64,000 nucleotides of DNA, taken from contig VTFK01000114.1 of NCBI GenBank assembly GCA_009617715.1, positions 1 to 64,000 of the forward strand, read 5' to 3'. The position numbers and the translations under genes were made by a program. This document shows, piece after piece, positions 37,292-49,740 of this stretch (position 1 is its first letter; each line of letters opens with the position of its first letter). The notes under the pieces are model-generated. The model was given only the letters and a program-made list of their open reading frames with translations. It was not told the DNA's origin and searched no databases. Origin of the DNA: Plectrocnemia conspersa (taxonomy: Eukaryota; Arthropoda; Insecta; Trichoptera; Polycentropodidae).

Positions 37292-38816
37292 CTAACAATT
37301 TATTTTCCTAATACTTAAATCTAAGGGAGAGTCTAAATCTAGCAGCGTTCTATAAAGTGACTTGTGTGTCTCAGTCTTAAATTTCTTTTGCAAATTGAGA
37401 ACTCCGTTTTCGTAAATGTTATCGTCGTGGTATCTCTTCAAATTTAATGGTTCCTCGACGTTTTTATGTACATTGTCGTTTAACATTTCGACATCCTGAT
37501 GATTGAGATTCAATTTTTGTTGGTCTGTGTTATGAAATTGCACATCTGTGTTACTCTCGTTCATTGTGACATTTTTCATTTGGTAATATATCGGAGATGG
37601 ACTCCGATTTGCAGTTTTAATCATTTCGAGATCATTTTTTGATAAGCGAGCATTTTCTTCTTTTGAATCAAATTGATGTTTGTCGTCGTTTGATTCGGCC
37701 AAGTATTCTATTTTATCATTTTGTTGATTTGAAGGAGCGATATCAGCGTGCTTGAACGTTTTAACATGCTTGCGAAGACTAGAAGGATCTGTGTATCTCT
37801 TTTGACATCCTGGCACTTTACAGCAGTATGGTTTGTCGACTGAGTGAGTTTTGGTATGTTTGAAACGATCGCTCGAATTTGAATAGGCCTTGTTGCATCC
37901 CTGTAAAAAAATATTGCTTAATAAATTGATTCAACACATTGCGAGAATTAATAAGGAAATATTGTGCACTTCTATGTGAAGAAAAAGTATAAGTAGAAAT
38001 CTTCAGCAAGATAAAATGAATACTCACTTCTACTGGACATGTGTACGGTTTTTCACCAGAATGAGATCTTATGTGAATCTTTAAATTTTCAGCACGTGAA
38101 AAAGATTTTTCGCATTGACTGCATTTGTGTGGTTTTTCATTTGTGTGACTTCTGACGTGGACTAGCATTTTATATCTGAAAAAGATTAGATATCAATTAA
38201 TGCATTCTTACCTCGGGTTTTTTATATATTTATTATTAATTATTACAATACCTAGCATTAAATCCCTTGTGTCCTCTCGAGCATCCGCTCCAGCCGCAAT
38301 AGAACAGTCCGCCTTCAGCATTAGAGTGGTTAACGGCCATGTGATTAGACAGAGCGTTCAATGTTGTGAATGAACAACTGCATCCTTTCCAATGGCACTC
38401 AAATGATTCATTTGAGTTTTCGTTATTGTAATCTATCCAACTTCTATCGTCTGTAATAACGTTTTCTTTAATAACTGAGCTTTCGTACGGCATGTAATAA
38501 CTTTCATATATTCGGCTGGGTTGTTCAGATAAGCGATAGTCCGGTGAGATGCTCGAAACTGTTGAATCATCACTCTGAAGAAATATGAATCATTAGATTG
38601 TGATTATCGATTATAAAATCATTTAGTAATCTTCTATAAATATAATACCTGTATTGATATGTTATGTACATCGTCGACTACGTCGGTCATAGCTGGATAC
38701 AATTGATTGAACCAAGGGTTTTGCGGATACGTCCAAAAAGGGTCTCCGCACGTTGCCGCCGGAAACGAATGTAGATGCGAAGGAAACCCCATTCTTGGAT
38801 TGTGAAATAATAACAT
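37292..38816 (-). CDS. sug: GLIS2/sugarbabe-type zinc-finger transcription factor, 415 aa
   Basis: Exons in transcription order: 38649-38816, 38252-38574, 38028-38175, 37292-37900; phases agree. The start ATG at 38816 is preceded by in-frame stops. Five tandem C2H2 fingers span about 116-265: the first two have the GLI/GLIS look ([25 protein letters not shown]) and the last three are GLIS-like ([56 protein letters not shown]). The match is closest to vertebrate GLIS2 and Drosophila sugarbabe, which regulates sugar-responsive and lipogenic genes. The C-terminus carries PLDLS at 405-409 and PLNLK at 364-368, the CtBP-binding type, which points to repression. It is convergent with NUP54: stops are 171 bp apart and a minus-strand AATAAA lies at 37275-37280. 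Confidence 0.93.
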
Positions 38817-38829
38817 ATTATTTTATTAA

Positions 38830-40140
38830 AGTACCACCAATTCGCTCAACGGAACTCAAATGGTAAATGAACATTTAGATAACTCAACCGAGCTTTTATT
38901 CGCGTTACAAACTGACTAGACTTTGATACGCGGTGATAATACGGCTGCCGTCTTTGCCCCCCTACAAACTAAATCTCACATCTCGCTCGCACAAGCTTGT
39001 TTACATATTTATTTACATTAAACGTTTACTATAAAGCCCTGAATAAATATATCACATGAAAAAAAAACACATCCTCGTTATGTGTAAATGTTTTAAGAAA
39101 CATCCATATAACGACTTATATGATTTCAAAATCATGTCTGATACTTGCTTCTCTTTCTAGATGTTTATGTTTTGCAAGACATTTTATATTGCGTTCAAAT
39201 ATTAATATAGCTCTTATGATCCAGTTCTTAAGAGTCAGTGGAATAACAACACATATGGACAACGGACTGATGTCCGGATTCATCCGGTTAAATATTTTTA
39301 AGTTCATGGGGGCCACGAGATAAGGCCGATATAGTGGCCCATAACCGGTATGTACAGTGGCTAATCACCACCTTGTTTTCGCATGGACAACAAAAAGATA
39401 TAAACGAAAATAAGTTCAAAAGACAATAAAAAATTGGTTTGGTATATTATTTGCTATTTAATCGATTACTTTATTAAGTTTTAAATTAAGTCTTAAAACA
39501 CGTTTCGATATTAATTAATAAAAAAATTATTAAAACTATTTCATTATTTAATTTAAACTTTTTTAGTCAGCAGTTCTAAAAGTTTTGAACTGCACATGAT
39601 TTTAAAATATGAGGAAAGTATAAAGTGTATAAGTAGCTCAAAACGGAACCAGAGGCAGGACTAGACCTAGAGGGTACAAATTATAAATATTTTTACTACT
39701 CTCTTTTTCCACTTTTTTTTTACTCTCCAAACTACTCTCTTTTACGGCACCCAACGCGCGCAAGAGTTTTCCTAGCAGAAATGGCTGTGTTGTCAACTGA
39801 GAAAAAACTACAACTTTGAGACAGATCGCTACATACCTATCTAATAAATTCAGAGAAAAATGGAAAATATATCAATTTAGCTTTAGAATATTTAAAATAC
39901 ACCAGTATTATAACGAGCCATTAACCAAAACTCTATACTTGCGGAGAGCTATGAACATATTTTTACCTTTTACTAGTATGCGGAATATTTTATGTGCTAA
40001 AATTTTATTTAAAATATATACAATTGATAAAATGAATGCATACAATAACTTGTATTGTTTTATTGACTAAAGGGGAAATTGGACAAGCACCGAAAAGTCT
40101 TGGGCAGAGGCGTATTGAATTTCTTGTTGCTATTTCGCAC
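38830..40140. other. sug upstream region
   Basis: A minus-strand TCAGTT initiator-like motif lies near 38908, without a clear TATA box. The rest is AT-rich with no supportable gene; short open frames at 39116-39323 occur on both strands and look like chance. Confidence 0.35.
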
Positions 40141-40418
40141 TTTAAACTAAGCTGACCAGACGTCCTCCTCAAAATGTTTATTCTCCTTTTGTTCTTCTTT
40201 GTTATCCTTAAACATATATTTCCAAAAAATCATTTTTTTAAGTTACCTTAGAAATTTCTCTTCCTCAAACCTGACTTTTTTTTTTCTTTAACTCCTGCAG
40301 CAATTTGTCCTCAATCAAAAATTCCGAGATGGTTTTTGAATAAAAGTTTCCGATATAGCCTTTTTATTTTTGGTGTCCTCCTTTGATATTTTCAAAATCT
40401 GGTCACCTAATTTAAACT
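40141..40418. mobile_element. hAT-type MITE, family 2, copy 2
   Basis: Element 40149-40410 (262 bp) with ends AAGCTGACCAGACGTCC and AATCTGGTCACCTAA, flanked by TTTAAACT on both sides (40141-40148, 40411-40418). Same family as 23883-24075. Confidence 0.88.
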
Positions 40419-40629
40419 AAACATTGCATTGTTCTTTACATTTTATGACTTTGGATCAAATTTATGAAATTATGCAATAATCAACAATTAACTGTTTATA
40501 ATAATTTCGCTAAAACTGTCACGCATGCCTCAAATAACACAATCTTGCTTTAAAATGGCGAAAATGGAGTCTCGCCATGTAAAAGCAAGATTGAAGATGA
40601 AATAAAAATGCGATTACGTTCTACTAGAT

Positions 40630-42535
40630 CAGTGGTTCTTAACCTGGGGTGCCCGCACCCCTGGGGGTGCGGGAAGGTATATTGGAGGTGCGGGAGAAGC
40701 CCGTAACAATATAAATGATTAAATATCATTTATTAAATTTTTGATAATGAAATATTTGAAAAGTACTATCACCACAATAACGCGAAAGTCGGGACCGCGT
40801 TATTGGGGTATTGAAGCTCATACAAAAACTGGGGTTATGGGTTTTTCGCAAAAAAAAATACGTGAATGAAATATTTCGTTGCTATGCATGCGATCACCGA
40901 CACATACATAGGCAGTCGTTGATCATTGTTACATCGGGCGCGTATTGGCAAAATGTGCCGATCACTAGCACAATAACGAGGACATAATAAGTGCGAACGA
41001 GTTAGGTAGATCTCTCAACAAAAGATAGTGATGCCGGAGACCATCAGTATCTCCAGACCGAAACCAACCGCGGTCGTCCATCGGGGCGACCCAGGTTGAT
41101 ACTGGGAAGCGGACCATCGGCCCTGTTGATGGGAAACATGCTCTCATGTTAGGGTCGCTAATGAGCCGAATTTGGCTTACACACGACCTGAGGAAGCGGG
41201 TGAGAGCACCCGGGAACTGTCGTCCTCCTCCTTTTCTACCTAAGTCTACTATTGTTTCTGTGTCATCGGCAGTTTGTCGAAAAAGCGATATTGATGTTAT
41301 TGCCTCAATATGCACTGATGAGGCCCCAGCAATGTTAGGCAAAAATTCCGGATTTTTTTCCCACATGAAAAGAGAATAACCGCAAGTTACAATAACGCAT
41401 TGCATGTTGCGTCATCATGCACTTGCGTCAAAAGCTTTGCCAGAAAGTTTAAATCAACACCTAATTACTGCAATAAATATAGTAAAATATATCCGTGGAC
41501 GAGCGCTAAATCATCGCAATTTTCATGCCTTTTGTGAAGAAATCGGTGCTGCTCATACCGTGCTTCTATATCACAGCGAAATACGATAGCTCTCTAAAGG
41601 CCGCATGCTTACCAGAGTTTTTGAATAGCGTGAAAAAAATATTCAGTTACTAACCAGTCAAAATTGTGATTTAGTAAAAGATTTTGAGAGTAAGGATGCA
41701 ATTCTGAGACTAGCCTACTTAACAGATATATTTAGCTAATTGAATCAATTGAATATATTAATCCAAGGATTTGGTAAAAAGAATATAATAATAGCTAGTG
41801 AAAAATTATCTTTATTTATTGGAAAACTAGAAATTTGGATACGTCGAGTTGAAAACGGAATTTGGCAAACTTTCCCTTGCTTGATTCAATTGTTGTGGAA
41901 AATGAAAAAAATACAATTATACCTGACATTGCAATACATTTGAAACGATTGAGCGAATCATTCAATGGATATTTTTCTACTAGAAATATTACCAAAACTC
42001 AGAGATGGATACTGGATACATTTCTATATAACCTAAATTCGATGGATGATAGTGATTTTAAAAAAGATGATCTTATTGAAATGCGAGACAGTGGACATAT
42101 TCAAATAAAATTTGAACAATTAGAATTACAAAAATTCTGGTGTACACAGTTAGAACGTTATCCACAGTTGGCAAAAGAAGCATTGCAGTCACTTCTATCA
42201 TTTGCCACCACTACCTGCGGATTTTCATCGCTTTTGCTTATAAAATCTAAAGCGAGAAATCGCTTAAATGGAAGTGATGATTTACGCGTGTCTCTTTAAA
42301 AACAAGCCTCGCTTCACAAATATTATAATGAACAAGCAACAACGGCCTATCCATTGATAAAAATAATATTGTTTTTTATTTGATATATAAAATTAATTTT
42401 TTTAAGTAAACAATAAATTTCGCAAAAAATGTATTTTTCTAAACTAAAAAATCGAAGCACATTTTTCAATGGGGTGCGGAGACCAATTTTCAGATTCAAA
42501 GGGGTGCGGCTCACTTAAAAGGTTAAGAAACACTG
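40630..42535 (+). mobile_element. hAT transposon (ZBED5/SCAND3-like) with intact ends, dead transposase
   Basis: 1906 bp. Ends CAGTGGTTCTTAACCTGGGG and GGTTAAGAAACACTG form the inverted repeat; TACTAGAT flanks both sides (40622-40629, 42536-42543). Plus-strand frames from about 41260 to 42299 give pieces of a hAT transposase: ICTDEAPAMLGKNSGFFSHM, LRHHALASKALPESLNQH, and the terminal SSLLLIKSKARNRLNGSDDL with its dimerisation region. In-frame stops and at least one frameshift break it. A GC-rich foreign-looking block (about 41000-41230) replaces the N-terminal part. Confidence 0.9.
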
Positions 42536-42764
42536 TACTAGATTCTGGAAAGCTCGAATATGGGATCATCTTCCTTTCATTCTTTAGACATGACGAGTTG
42601 AAGACCCGCAGGAATCTAATGATTTCCTATTCCACATAGATTCCATTAAGAAGTCACAGTTCTTATTGGTATAATGCTACACATAATGGAACGCCATAAC
42701 TTAGTGGAACTATTTTATTAATTTATGTAACTAATTGTTATACGATAAATCAAAACATAATATA

Positions 42765-42945
42765 AATATACTGCGATATTATAATTTATTTTTTAATGTA
42801 TGAAGGTGTTTCTCTATTTTAATAAGAAAACTCGCTATATTTTTATTTTTGCGGATTATTATAGAAATAGTATTGTAAAAAATTCACACCTTCGTACAAT
42901 ATTCCCCTGGCCGTACTCGTTTTCTTACACCTATCTATCCTTAAA
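42765..42945 (-). repeat. Dispersed repeat, inverted partner of 8241-8410
   Basis: The reverse complement carries AACGAGTACGGCCAGGGGAA, AAGGTGTGAA and CATTAAAAAATAAATTATAA in the same arrangement as the copy in DCLK intron 5. Confidence 0.6.
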
Positions 42946-42949
42946 TTAT

Positions 42950-44490
42950 CTCTATTTCTAGTATTAAATCTATGTACTTATTAAAATAAATATTATTTTG
43001 TAGCTTATATATAAATACTAAAACATTCATCTCCAAAATTTCCTGAATATCCAACCATACTAGTAAATATAACGTTTTGTTAAGCTTATTCCTACAAGCC
43101 ATAAAAATGTATGTATATTTTGCAAAAAGCTTATTTGTATAAATATATTTATCACTTATTAGTGGTGGAAGGAGGGTGGCGAGCGTGAACTTAAATATTG
43201 AACCTTGATACACCTTTTCCGAGGCTTATTATTCATAGAAATAGAAAGTTTCGCTAAAAAAAGTTTGTACGTTTCGTGTGTCTTGTAGATGATACAACGT
43301 ATCTCTTACTAGAATGGGGGTAACTGCAAATAGCTTCGCGGTCGACAGGTCGATCGCAATCGACGCACCCCTAGCAACATATATCACGTATAAATGTCAC
43401 TGATCTATATCAATACCATTAATTAATTTATCATTCCAGCTTTAATGTACGAATCAAATATATCCAATTATTTTCACTATCATTCGGTACAAAAGATTCG
43501 AAAATATTTTTTTTACTTAACAGATAAAATTATGACTTTGCCTAATTAAATACGTGCCTTTTTTTACTTTTACGATAATATTCGGTTAATATTTCTCTTG
43601 AATCCGATTCAATCCAGTTCGAAATTGTTATCTACAGACTATTTCTGAAGCAGTATAGAAATATTAATAATACTATGCTTATATCTGTCGATTAGTCGCT
43701 GTGTGAAACGCAATTAATATAGAATTTGGACCTTGGAAATTCCGACTTTTTATTTGATCAATTTTTGATACAAAAGCACGTGTGTACACTTTTTTTAATC
43801 ACATGCTTTATTAGATATTTTAAGTATTGATAGTCATATTTTTATTGCGAATAGTTAGAAAATAACGACACGTGCAATGTTTATTTGCGATTAAATGCGG
43901 ATGTAAAAATAATATTTTAGAAAAAATATCAATTATATGTGATTTTTATTCAAACTTATAAGTGAAAATAAATAATAATTAATCAGGTAGTAAATTTACT
44001 CAATAAAATAAATTCTTTAAAAGCCTTGGTAGGATTTAGCAATGCTGAAGGTTAATATACAAAGTCGAAAAAAAACTTTTAAATTTCTTCAAGAATACCG
44101 CTATATTTGTTAAATAGTGAGAGGCTTTTTTGTTTCAAATATCATATAAATCCAGCATAGTAACATTGTTTCTAGACACTAATTGACATTGTACATAAAT
44201 CGATTTCATCAGTGACGACGGATGGCCTTCCACTCACAACACAAGACACAAGTTCACAACACCATGCCTCTGCATAACGTCATTTACATAAACAGAAACA
44301 AACTGGTGATGGATTTCAGTACCTTTCTAGCACAACGTAGCTGCAACTGAGGGCTTATGCACTCAGTCACGCTCGTGGACCCTATTATTGCCAAGATATT
44401 TGCTTCCGTTTTCAATAGTCGTGTATATTTACTTTCTGAGTATCCCTAGTGTAATATACTCGGATATCTGTCTCAGACACTACGTAGGCT
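42950..44490. other. Intergenic DNA
   Basis: AT-rich. A small CpG-containing island lies at about 43315-43375, and a mariner-like or unassigned fragment is possible at 44200-44420. No gene is supportable. Confidence 0.3.
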
Positions 44491-44499
44491 ATTAACTGT

Positions 44500-44940
44500 G
44501 CCGTATATAACGTTTTAGCATTTCATTGTTTCAATTTAGGTCGACGCATGTTTATCCGTCTGCACAATAAGCGAGAACCGGTTCCGGTCGGTTCTTACTG
44601 AACTCTTATCGCTTTCGGGGCGGATCGCTTCGCTCGGCAACTGACTTATCTGACTCTTATCAGTAACCTCTGACTGAAAACGAAATAGCCAGTCGAGGCG
44701 AGCGACGCAAACAAGTTAGCTGTTATCGCCGAGAGTCTGAGGGGACTCGACGGGGGGTCCTCCGCGTGTTTGCCACCACGTACAAGCCTCGACCAAATCA
44801 TTCTACAAACAAACGACACGTCGTCTGAAACATTCTGAAGTAGACGTCTGTCTACTGTCTCCGTATATGGAGATAGAGAAAACAAGACATCTGTTAATGT
44901 TTTCAGATGCACTTGTTTGTAGAAGATTCGAGTCAAGAAA
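44500..44940. other. Isolated GC-rich block of unknown nature
   Basis: About 440 bp of clearly higher GC content than its surroundings. It ends in an inverted repeat: CTACAAACAAACG near 44800 and TTGTTTGTAG near 44912. A 96-codon minus-strand open frame (44646-44936) shows no domain. It could be a distal promoter or first exon, or a decayed element. Confidence 0.3.
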
Positions 44941-45419
44941 TTTACTGTTCAAAAACTGCAATGCTATTTAAAAAAAAACAATGACTACTATGTACACATT
45001 TTTGCAGCAAAGATAAAAATAAATATACATATGTTTCATATTTTTTTTTCTGTTTTGTAACAATCAATCTTTACTAGCAAGGTTTTAGTACTTTACTTCT
45101 TAAATAATATTCATATAAATTATGTGTTCTACTAATTTACTACATAGTGCAGTTTGTTATCCATTTAACGATTTAATAATAACTTAAATAAAATGCAATA
45201 TATAAATGAAACATCCCAAATTTTTACGCTTCGTATGTAATTGTTACTTGATATCTCTTGCTAGCTGAAATTTAATTATGTTTGCAATACATGAAACTAA
45301 ATGTTAATGACTTGGTACGTATGTATGATTATATTTACATGCCTACATACTAGAAACTCTGTCCCGGAAATCTGGGATAGAGATTTACCGGGAAATCTTA
45401 AAACGTTTAAGCCCTGACA

Positions 45420-46620
45420 AATAGGAAGTCATTTCAGCATTTTATAGGGGAGGTGGGTAAAAGTTACCATTGCAAAATTCATGGTATTTCATTAAATTAC
45501 ATGCTTTTTTTCTAGCCAAATTCAATTTGCACTACACCCCCAAATGACGTATCTGTTTAGAATTCACGCCAAAAGCAATAAAATCATGCAGTCGCAGTGA
45601 AAACAATCGGTTATCTAGCGCTCATATTAAGACTTTTTATAACAATATTGCGACTTATAATAAGCGAGAATCGAATAAAGTATATCTAAACCGAATTTTA
45701 ACAATAGGAGAGCACAAAAAATAACTATCCCTTCTCAGAAGTCAAAAATCTACGTCAAAAGCAATAAAATCGTATCTGCGCCGGCGCAGAGGAAACGCTC
45801 GTTTTTGCGCCCTCCTATTGACCTAAAGTCGGTTTGAATATACTTTGACCAATACTCAGAAATCCGAAGTAATATTGTATGTAAGCATAGCTATCATATT
45901 TTAAAACAGTGCAGATAAACTATGCAGCAATATGTGAGACGCGATCTTATGCTTATGCGATCTTATGCTTATGTCCCCTGAGGGTTGAGTTGACTTAATT
46001 TGTATTTTAGATTTGACAATTGATAATTAGTTTTAGAACTTTCATTAGGTTAGGTTTGGGTTGGAACAACAAATTAACGTTTAGCAATTATCAAATTAAG
46101 TCTCACTACCACTTATCAGTTAAAATATATTTTTACTAGTAGAAATATATGTATATCTATTGGTGAAAATGTATTTCGACTTCACTAGTAAAAATATAGC
46201 ATCTGTGAAAAATATTCATTCACTGTAACATTCATACATCGCATGTGACTACATAACGATTAGTATGTAAATGCATGGAAAAGTTGAAATCATATAATTT
46301 TACTAGCACTTGGCAGATAAATTATATTTTCACTTGTAAAAATATATATCTACCGGTGAAAATATATTCCGATATGATTTTACTTACATTAATTTTTTTT
46401 GAGGGATAATCCTATTTCTGATTTAAAAAAGGGACGTATTTTAGCTTTTTCTAGGGGGGGGGGCAAAAATTAGTCAGTCAGTAGTCGTTTTTTTACCATT
46501 TGAGTTTTATTAATATTAAAGAGTATTTCATTGAATGACATGCAGTTTTATGGCCAAATTTAAGGGAAGGGGAAATGCCCCTACCTGTCCACCCCCTCCC
46601 CCAAATGATGTCCCTTCGGA
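45420..46620 (+). repeat. Palindromic dispersed repeat, copy C
   Basis: Same orientation as copy B. It begins and ends with a related block in direct orientation (about 45430-45570 and 46440-46615): poly-G or GGGGAGG, then ATTTCATT.AAT.ACATGC, GCCAAATT, and a C-rich CCCCCAAATGA end. Between them lie GCAATAAAATC repeats and several TTTCACTAGTAAAAATATA-like motifs. The central hairpin of copies A and B is partly lost. Confidence 0.65.
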
Positions 46621-47460
46621 CAATTATTAAATAACAAATATACATTTATATTTAAAAAATATATAAGCTAAGAAATATTTTTTTTTTAAATTTCAGTAAA
46701 TTAATTTATTGAATTACTAATTCGCAGAGCTATTCTAAGTTAATGCTAATATATAAATAACTTGAAATAAAAATAAAATTAATAACTTATACCAAATCCA
46801 GATTTAAAATACCCTGTTACTTCATAATACATAAATAGATAAATATATTATATTATATATAACATCATTTTTATACATCGCGTCGACTCCTTGGTTTTTA
46901 TTAGTTTTCAGTCAAAGAAACAACTACCTTTGAAAACATGACTAGTGCACTCACGTGACTTTGCTTCGGAGCATCCGAAGACTCAATTTAATTTGCCTTA
47001 CAGCTCGAAATCGTATGAATAATTATAATAATAATCTTCTAAAATGTATGAAGCACGATAACCATCTGCGCCTAATTTTATTAATATACATATCTGATCC
47101 ATATTTCAAATTTCTTCAAAAATTAAAGTTCACTAATAAGACATTAACATAATTAAGTTAAATAAAAGTTCTGAGTTACACCAACAAACTAAAAGCAAAG
47201 TTACGAGTGCAAAGCGTGAGATTATGACTGCAAAGAGAAAATTTAAGAGCGCATAGCTTGGAACAGCCTGTGTCAGGCCCAGATTTTTTATATTTTTACA
47301 AAAAAAATAGATATGTTTTTGTAATTGGACTTGGATTGTAAATATAATATACCTACAAAAGTTTTTATTAACTGTACAAAATCATTTATAGTCTATGCGA
47401 ATTCTATATCAATTTCAATTTCTATTGTGTCTGCTTGGAGTTAGTGATTATTATATAATT
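46620..47460. other. Intergenic DNA
   Basis: AT-rich; no supportable gene or repeat seen. Confidence 0.35.
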
Positions 47461-47464
47461 ATAA

Positions 47465-47600
47465 ATCTGATCGATTCATATCTCACGGAGGAATTTCGTT
47501 ATGAATAATATGGACTAATAAAATCAAACTAGGTCGTGCATAGTGACACCTATTGACTATGAACTGAAATAATAGTTTATACTTATGAAAAACGGACTTA
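47465..47600 (+). repeat. Copy of the 28050/33180 repeat family
   Basis: Carries TCTCACGGA, a GAATAAT stretch, AATCAAACTAGGTCGT and ATAGTGACACCTATT like the copies in NUP54 introns 1 and 3. Confidence 0.5.
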
Positions 47601-47701
47601 TCTACAGACTGTTGTCTAGTGTCTAATTTTTTCCAGTCATAATAATATCTACAATGAATGTGCATCATTATATAGAGTGTACATTGTCTATTGTATGTAT
47701 A

Positions 47702-48413
47702 TTACACTGAATCCATAAAATTGCTTATTACGTTAAATAGACAAAAAAGTGCAAGCCCGTTGCTTCATTCATGAATTAGGCAAATTATCTGCTGAATGCG
47801 TGAATTGAGCAGGAATTATTTTGCTTACTTCGTGCATTGAGCAAAGTAGATAGTAGCGCTCCGATAATGTTTTTCGTAACTAGACCAAATGACAGTAATG
47901 TTCATCTTCATTTAAAATACTATAACTATAAATATGACTACATACAAATTTTATTAACAGGTATTTTGGACAGGTTAGTTGCGAGCGAGTGTAAGTCAAA
48001 ACAGTGAACATCCATGATTCGTTGCAGAGAGTTATTCATGGGGTGTTCACTGTTCCGACCAACGCTCGCTCGCATCTAACTTGTCTAACAGCTACATTAA
48101 GAACTTGTTATTGTTAATCATTATTTTATTAGAATATATCTGCCAATCTCTCAGATGAAGTGTAAGTACATATGCCATTATTTATATACTTTACAGGAGC
48201 AATAAAACCGGACCCTTCATTAAACGTGACGATTCGCAACTGTCAAAAATTACATTTGGCTTAGTTTAAAAAAACACTATTGGAGCGCTTAATTTATGCA
48301 TAATGCAGATAATTTGCCTAATTCACGAATAAAGTAACGGGCTTGCACTTTTCATGAATTAGGCAATTTTTGCCCATTTCACGCAATAAGCAATTTCATA
48401 GATTCGGAGTAAC
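47702..48413. mobile_element. Foldback element with nested inverted repeat
   Basis: The two ends are imperfect inverse copies of about 90-110 bp: CTGAATCCATAAAATTGCTT, AAGTGCAAGCCCGTTGCTT and TGAATTAGGCAAATTATCTG at the left, each mirrored at the right (48300-48413). A second, inner inverted repeat (47955-48095; GACAGGTTAG, GAGCGAG, CAGTGAACA) is the same sequence found once each at 23330 and 26265. No coding capacity. Confidence 0.75.
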
Positions 48414-48429
48414 ATATACATTAAAAAAA

Positions 48430-49740
48430 TATTTGTGTATAAATTTTTCTGTATCTTAATTATTTTATAGATATTATGTTGTAATTAAATATTACGTAAA
48501 TAAAATAAAATATATGTGTAAGATATTTATATATATATAATATGATATTATGCCAAAACTGAGTATTTTAAGGACAGATGACTAATTTAATTTTTTTTAA
48601 TTGCACTACTACTTGAAACCCATTAAGAAAAATCTGATGATCTTACTAACTTAATTACACATTATAACAATAAAAATAGTAATAAATGCACAGTGGCATT
48701 AAAAATAAAAAAACAGTTTAATAATCTCGCTGATTTAATATAATTACTGACCTACTGAATGTAGGCTTATTTAGATAAACCATTACGTAACTTATCAAAA
48801 AATTTAAAACTCACTACAATATAAATCCATTGTATAATAAATACACAAAAACCTAGTGCTTAAAAATAAAATATATAAAATTTATTTATTTAATAATTTT
48901 CAGACTTGCGAAATCTGTCGTCGAAATTGAAAATACTTTATCGTAATAGTTGCGGTTATGCGTAGCCATAGCACATAATATATTATATATTTATCATATG
49001 CTATTACTATAACATTAATAAATAATTATGTAATTTATATTATCATTAAAATAAATTAAAATCTTACCATCGACTTGTCTCACAGTGAATGTCCATATTA
49101 TTTTTTTAAACAATTAAATTTTGATGAACACATTTATAATTATTTAATGCTAATTATAATGTAAATATCACAATATTATTATCACATTCGTCGGATACGA
49201 GAGCTCTATCCGTATATTGTCGTTATTCGTCTCAGACGAAATCTCACGTGTGACTAACTTTTTTATTATTATCACTATAATGGTGAAAAACGAATTTGTC
49301 GACTGAGATGTGTGTGTATAAAAAACTTGTCTGTCCGGTAGGTGATTGGTGCATGACAGAAGGAGAAGAGGACGATAGAAGAGACGAGTTCTCTGCTGGG
49401 GGCAAACAACACCAAAAAGAAGTATCTAATTATGCTTAGGTACGCCAAACTACACCATGGCTCAAAACGAAGAAATCTTTGTTATATTATTATAACTTTA
49501 TCATAAAATAAAATAAATTGGAATTACATATTATTAGGTTGTTACATATGAGATATAATACGAACAAAATTTGCTCCATTAACAGAACTAGTATTTTTTC
49601 AAAGGTTTAACAATGAATTTATCCGTTGTTTATAAAAGTCTTCATTTTTAGAGGTTGTGAAGTCGTCACAGTCTTTTATAATTTCACTCTGATGGTTGGA
49701 ATACCAATACTAATTAATATAATTTTGCAACAGTAATTAG
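48430..49740. other. Intergenic DNA
   Basis: AT-rich. A TATAAAAAAC box stands at about 49317 in plus orientation, with a purine-rich stretch downstream (49360-49400), but no gene follows that I can recognise. Confidence 0.3.

Noticed and set aside
40965..41405. 146-codon minus-strand open frame
   Set aside because: It runs antisense across hAT transposase remains and the GC-rich insert; no domain is recognisable.
44646..44936. 96-codon minus-strand frame in the GC-rich island
   Set aside because: No recognisable domain; the open frame is expected from the local GC content.
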